Shown here piece after piece: positions 33,414 to 35,402 of a stretch of DNA of 35,402 nt; position 1 is the first letter of the stretch, and each line of letters begins with the position of its first letter. Position numbers and translations under genes: made by a program. The notes under the pieces are model-generated. The model did no database searches. It worked only from the letters and a program-made list of their open reading frames with translations, and was not told where the DNA came from. Origin of the DNA: Lentisphaerales bacterium (lineage in GTDB: Bacteria; Verrucomicrobiota; Lentisphaeria; Lentisphaerales; Lentisphaeraceae); assembly GCA_022446985.1 (NCBI GenBank), contig JAKVBD010000054.1, forward strand, positions 1 to 35,402. The letters run 5' to 3'.

Positions 33414-34421
33414 TTACACTTTTTTATACTCTAACATTGTTCTTAAATGCGCCTCTGTCGCCAAAGCTAAGCCCTCGAGGTTATAGCCTCCTTCAAGTAC
33501 AGAAATTAAACGGGAATGACAATGCTTTTTGGCAACATCCATCATCATCTCTGTCAGTTTAACAAAACCTTCATCCGTTACCTGAAAATTTCCAAGGCGA
33601 TCATCTTTGCGAGAATCAAAACCGGCAGAGATCAATACTAAATCCGGCTTAAAGGCTTCAACTTCAGGTAACAGTTTCTCTTTAAAGGCACTGAGAATAT
33701 CTTCATCCCCGGCACCACTTTTTAACGGCACGTTTATGTTATAACCCAGGCCCTTACCTGCGCCCCGTTTATTTGCCTGACCTGTTCCTGGAAAAGCATG
33801 CAGTCTGTGCGTAGAGAAAAACAATACCGTAGGATCCTCATAGAATGCCCATTCCGTGCTGTTTCCATGATGATAATCCCAATCAACAATAAGAATTTTC
33901 TGCAAGCCATACTTCAACTGAGCATAACGCGCCGCTATCGCTACATTTGAATAAAAACAAAAACCATAAGCCGGACGACTTTTACTGTGTAGGCCATCAA
34001 CAGCATGATGTCCTGGAGGCCTAACTGCACAAAAAGCATTGCGGGCATTACCGCTAAGAACCTCATCCACACCAGAAAGGACACCCTTAACAGCCAATTG
34101 GGCAATAGCGATATTTTCATACCCTTCAAGAAGATTCATATGATCTTCATTGTGAACTTTCTGGATATATAGCTTGGCATCACCAGATGGCTTAATGTGA
34201 TATAACTGCTTATCTAAACCTGTCGCTTTCAATTGTTGCAAGATAGCTTTCAAACGCTCCGGAGATTCAGGATGACCATCACCTAAATTATGCTTTAAAT
34301 AATCCGGATGATAAATCAGTGAAGTTCCAGACCGTAACTTACTTTCTTCTGCCAACAACGACTGAGTAGCGAAACTCACAGCCAAACCACTGGCACCAAT
34401 GATAAACTCACGACGTTTCAT
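33414..34421 (-). CDS. Histone-deacetylase-superfamily protein with a twin-arginine-like export signal
   Basis: A 335-residue zinc deacetylase of the HDAC/AcuC/acetylpolyamine amidohydrolase superfamily. The catalytic His pair is in RPPGHHA (138-139), zinc ligands are Asp182 and His184 in DWDYHHGN and Asp269 in [10 protein letters not shown], and the active-site Tyr313 is in [10 protein letters not shown]-terminal [11 protein letters not shown] is conserved. The protein begins [20 protein letters not shown] and then SLLA, a twin-arginine-type signal with a probable cleavage site near residue 24. That predicts a periplasmic enzyme, unlike typical cytoplasmic members. The substrate could be an acetylated polyamine, sugar or peptide. 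It is monocistronic by appearance, 101 bp upstream of the mutase and in the same direction. Confidence 0.88.
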   Translation of the reverse strand: MKRREFIIGASGLAVSFATQSLLAEESKLRSGTSLIYHPDYLKHNLGDGHPESPERLKAILQQLKATGLDKQLYHIKPSGDAKLYIQKVHNEDHMNLLEGYENIAIAQLAVKGVLSGVDEVLSGNARNAFCAVRPPGHHAVDGLHSKSRPAYGFCFYSNVAIAARYAQLKYGLQKILIVDWDYHHGNSTEWAFYEDPTVLFFSTHRLHAFPGTGQANKRGAGKGLGYNINVPLKSGAGDEDILSAFKEKLLPEVEAFKPDLVLISAGFDSRKDDRLGNFQVTDEGFVKLTEMMMDVAKKHCHSRLISVLEGGYNLEGLALATEAHLRTMLEYKKV

Positions 34422-34656
34422 AACTATAAGACCCTAAGGCTGCTCCAAAACTGTTTAATTTCTGTTCTTTATCAAAAAAAATAAACTAAAACAGCTAGCT
34501 TCAGTTTTCACATACAACATCTAATAATTTAATTAAATTTCACCTGAAATGAATCCGCAAAGAACTGAAATCCTAAGTTTTCTTCTAAAGTAGCAAGGCC
34601 AAAAAGAAGAGGTGCCAAATCAATTCCCTGAGCAGGACTAAAGTTAAAGTATCTTT

Positions 34657-35354
34657 TCAGAATTTTCCGATAAGAATATCGCGCGCATTTTCTGTGTCTG
34701 GCCAGTTATTGTATAAGTCATTCACGGGCGTGAATGTCTGCGCTTCACGACTCTGAATAAACTTCAAAGAACCATCCACCCGCATAACGCTCCACCTCGT
34801 ACTGCCATTTAATTGATGATTGTAAAAACTTTCTCCAGAATTTTTATTAAAAATGGCATCTGCCTGCAGCATTTCCTGATTGTCTAATTGACTCATAAAA
34901 AGCTTTGACCAATCCCCTACTTGATAAGGATAAGTTATGTAACTAGCTCGTCCTGCAGTAACCCCCTCATTAATACATCCTTGTCGTGGATTAAATTCAC
35001 CGTTTATCAGGTAATTACTGTAAGAGTAAACAGAACCATTAAAGTTCTGATCAACTTCAGGGCAAAAAATCGATTGCGGAGAAGTTAAGTATTCATTTTT
35101 CCACAACTCACCGAGCAAAAAGTGTTGGTCCTTTTTCTTTCTGTAGAAATATCTATGAAACTCAGGTGTACCTCCAGGCTTACTTGGCATGTGCATATTA
35201 TTATTTGAAGCACTGACATTTATGGCGGTGACGTTACTTTTTAAATTCGTCGCACAAATAGCTGCTCTGGCCATATACTTGGATTTATGTAAAGAAGGTA
35301 AAAGTATGGTGATTAGTATCCCTAGACTAAACTTTCCCGAAAATCCTTTTTCAT
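34657..35354 (-). pseudogene. Pseudopilin with a damaged N-terminal signal
   Basis: The body (residues from KSKYMARAAICATNLKSN to ARDILIGKF) is open and ends with NHQLNGSTRWSVMRVDGSLK, an H-to-DG motif. The start is broken. An ATG at 35354 reads MKKDFRESLV and stops. Shifting by one base in the A run gives KGFSGKFSLGILITILLPSL, the prepilin helix with its LIELxVV part replaced by GKF. So one base and a short internal segment seem to be lost. The first usable ATG in the body frame (35274) would omit the signal, so the product could not be a normal pseudopilin. Confidence 0.7.
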
Positions 35355-35402
35355 TATTACGCCGTCCGTGCTAGAATTTTACTAAAGATGAATTTTCCGG
35401 CC

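Noticed and set aside
33400..33415. GGGGCCCC palindrome after the deacetylase gene as a terminator
   Set aside because: It has no loop and no U-run, so a functional intrinsic terminator is unlikely.

Overview
The window looks like a chromosomal segment from a marine PVC-group bacterium, most likely Lentisphaerota (Lentisphaera-like). The grounds are a moderately AT-rich sequence, six genes or remnants of prepilin-type proteins with a C-terminal DG motif scattered between unrelated operons, a membrane-anchored squalene-cyclase-like protein, and several protein families that I remember mainly from Planctomycetes and Lentisphaerae. This assignment is inference. I saw no rRNA, tRNA, CRISPR array, integrase or transposase.

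Layout. 1-4.8 kb holds a membrane-anchored alpha/alpha-toroid protein, an intact pseudopilin, a 59-residue membrane protein, a dispersed-repeat remnant, and a decayed paralogue of the first gene. 4.8-11.6 kb is a 2-aminoethylphosphonate (AEP) region: an OPA-type MFS transporter with a large insertion, phnW, a decayed pseudopilin, a PhnX-like hydrolase and alanine dehydrogenase on the minus strand, with a divergent LysR regulator. 11.7-18.9 kb is a tight minus-strand operon, MFS transporter > HAD phosphatase > acetaldehyde-type aldehyde dehydrogenase > eutB > eutC > TrmB-like regulator, flanked by pseudopilins. 19.8-21.9 kb is a divergent pair of a HAD phosphatase and a DUF5690-like transporter. 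22.3-29.8 kb is a plus-strand run: tandem substrate-binding protein, ModB, ModC, a lipoprotein with a CxxCxC motif, an FtsX-type permease, a LolD-type ATPase, a hairpin-repeat spacer, a MoaD-like carrier and a divergent MoeB/ThiF-like E1. 29.9-35.4 kb has a secreted protein, a phosphohexomutase, a histone-deacetylase-like protein with an export signal, and two pseudopilin pseudogenes.

How the genes fit together. AEP would be transaminated by PhnW with pyruvate, giving phosphonoacetaldehyde and alanine. The PhnX-like enzyme would release phosphate and acetaldehyde, and Ald would regenerate pyruvate and release ammonium. In the next operon EutBC makes acetaldehyde and ammonia from ethanolamine, and the aldehyde dehydrogenase would oxidise acetaldehyde from both routes. 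Because that operon begins with an OPA-type transporter and a HAD phosphatase, I propose it imports and dephosphorylates phosphoethanolamine, the phosphate-ester analogue of AEP. The window would then hold two parallel scavenging routes for C2 amino-phosphorus compounds that meet at acetaldehyde.

The other candidate for an undescribed system is the 22.3-29.8 kb cluster. Its binding protein has two fused ModA-like domains, the second with two cysteines at pocket positions. It is followed by a cysteine-motif lipoprotein, a second ABC module, and a MoaD/E1 pair whose E1 lacks the usual Mg-binding Asp. A shared 18-bp dyad, TGTCRR-N6-TCGACA, occurs at four intergenic sites and may mark an uncharacterised regulon.
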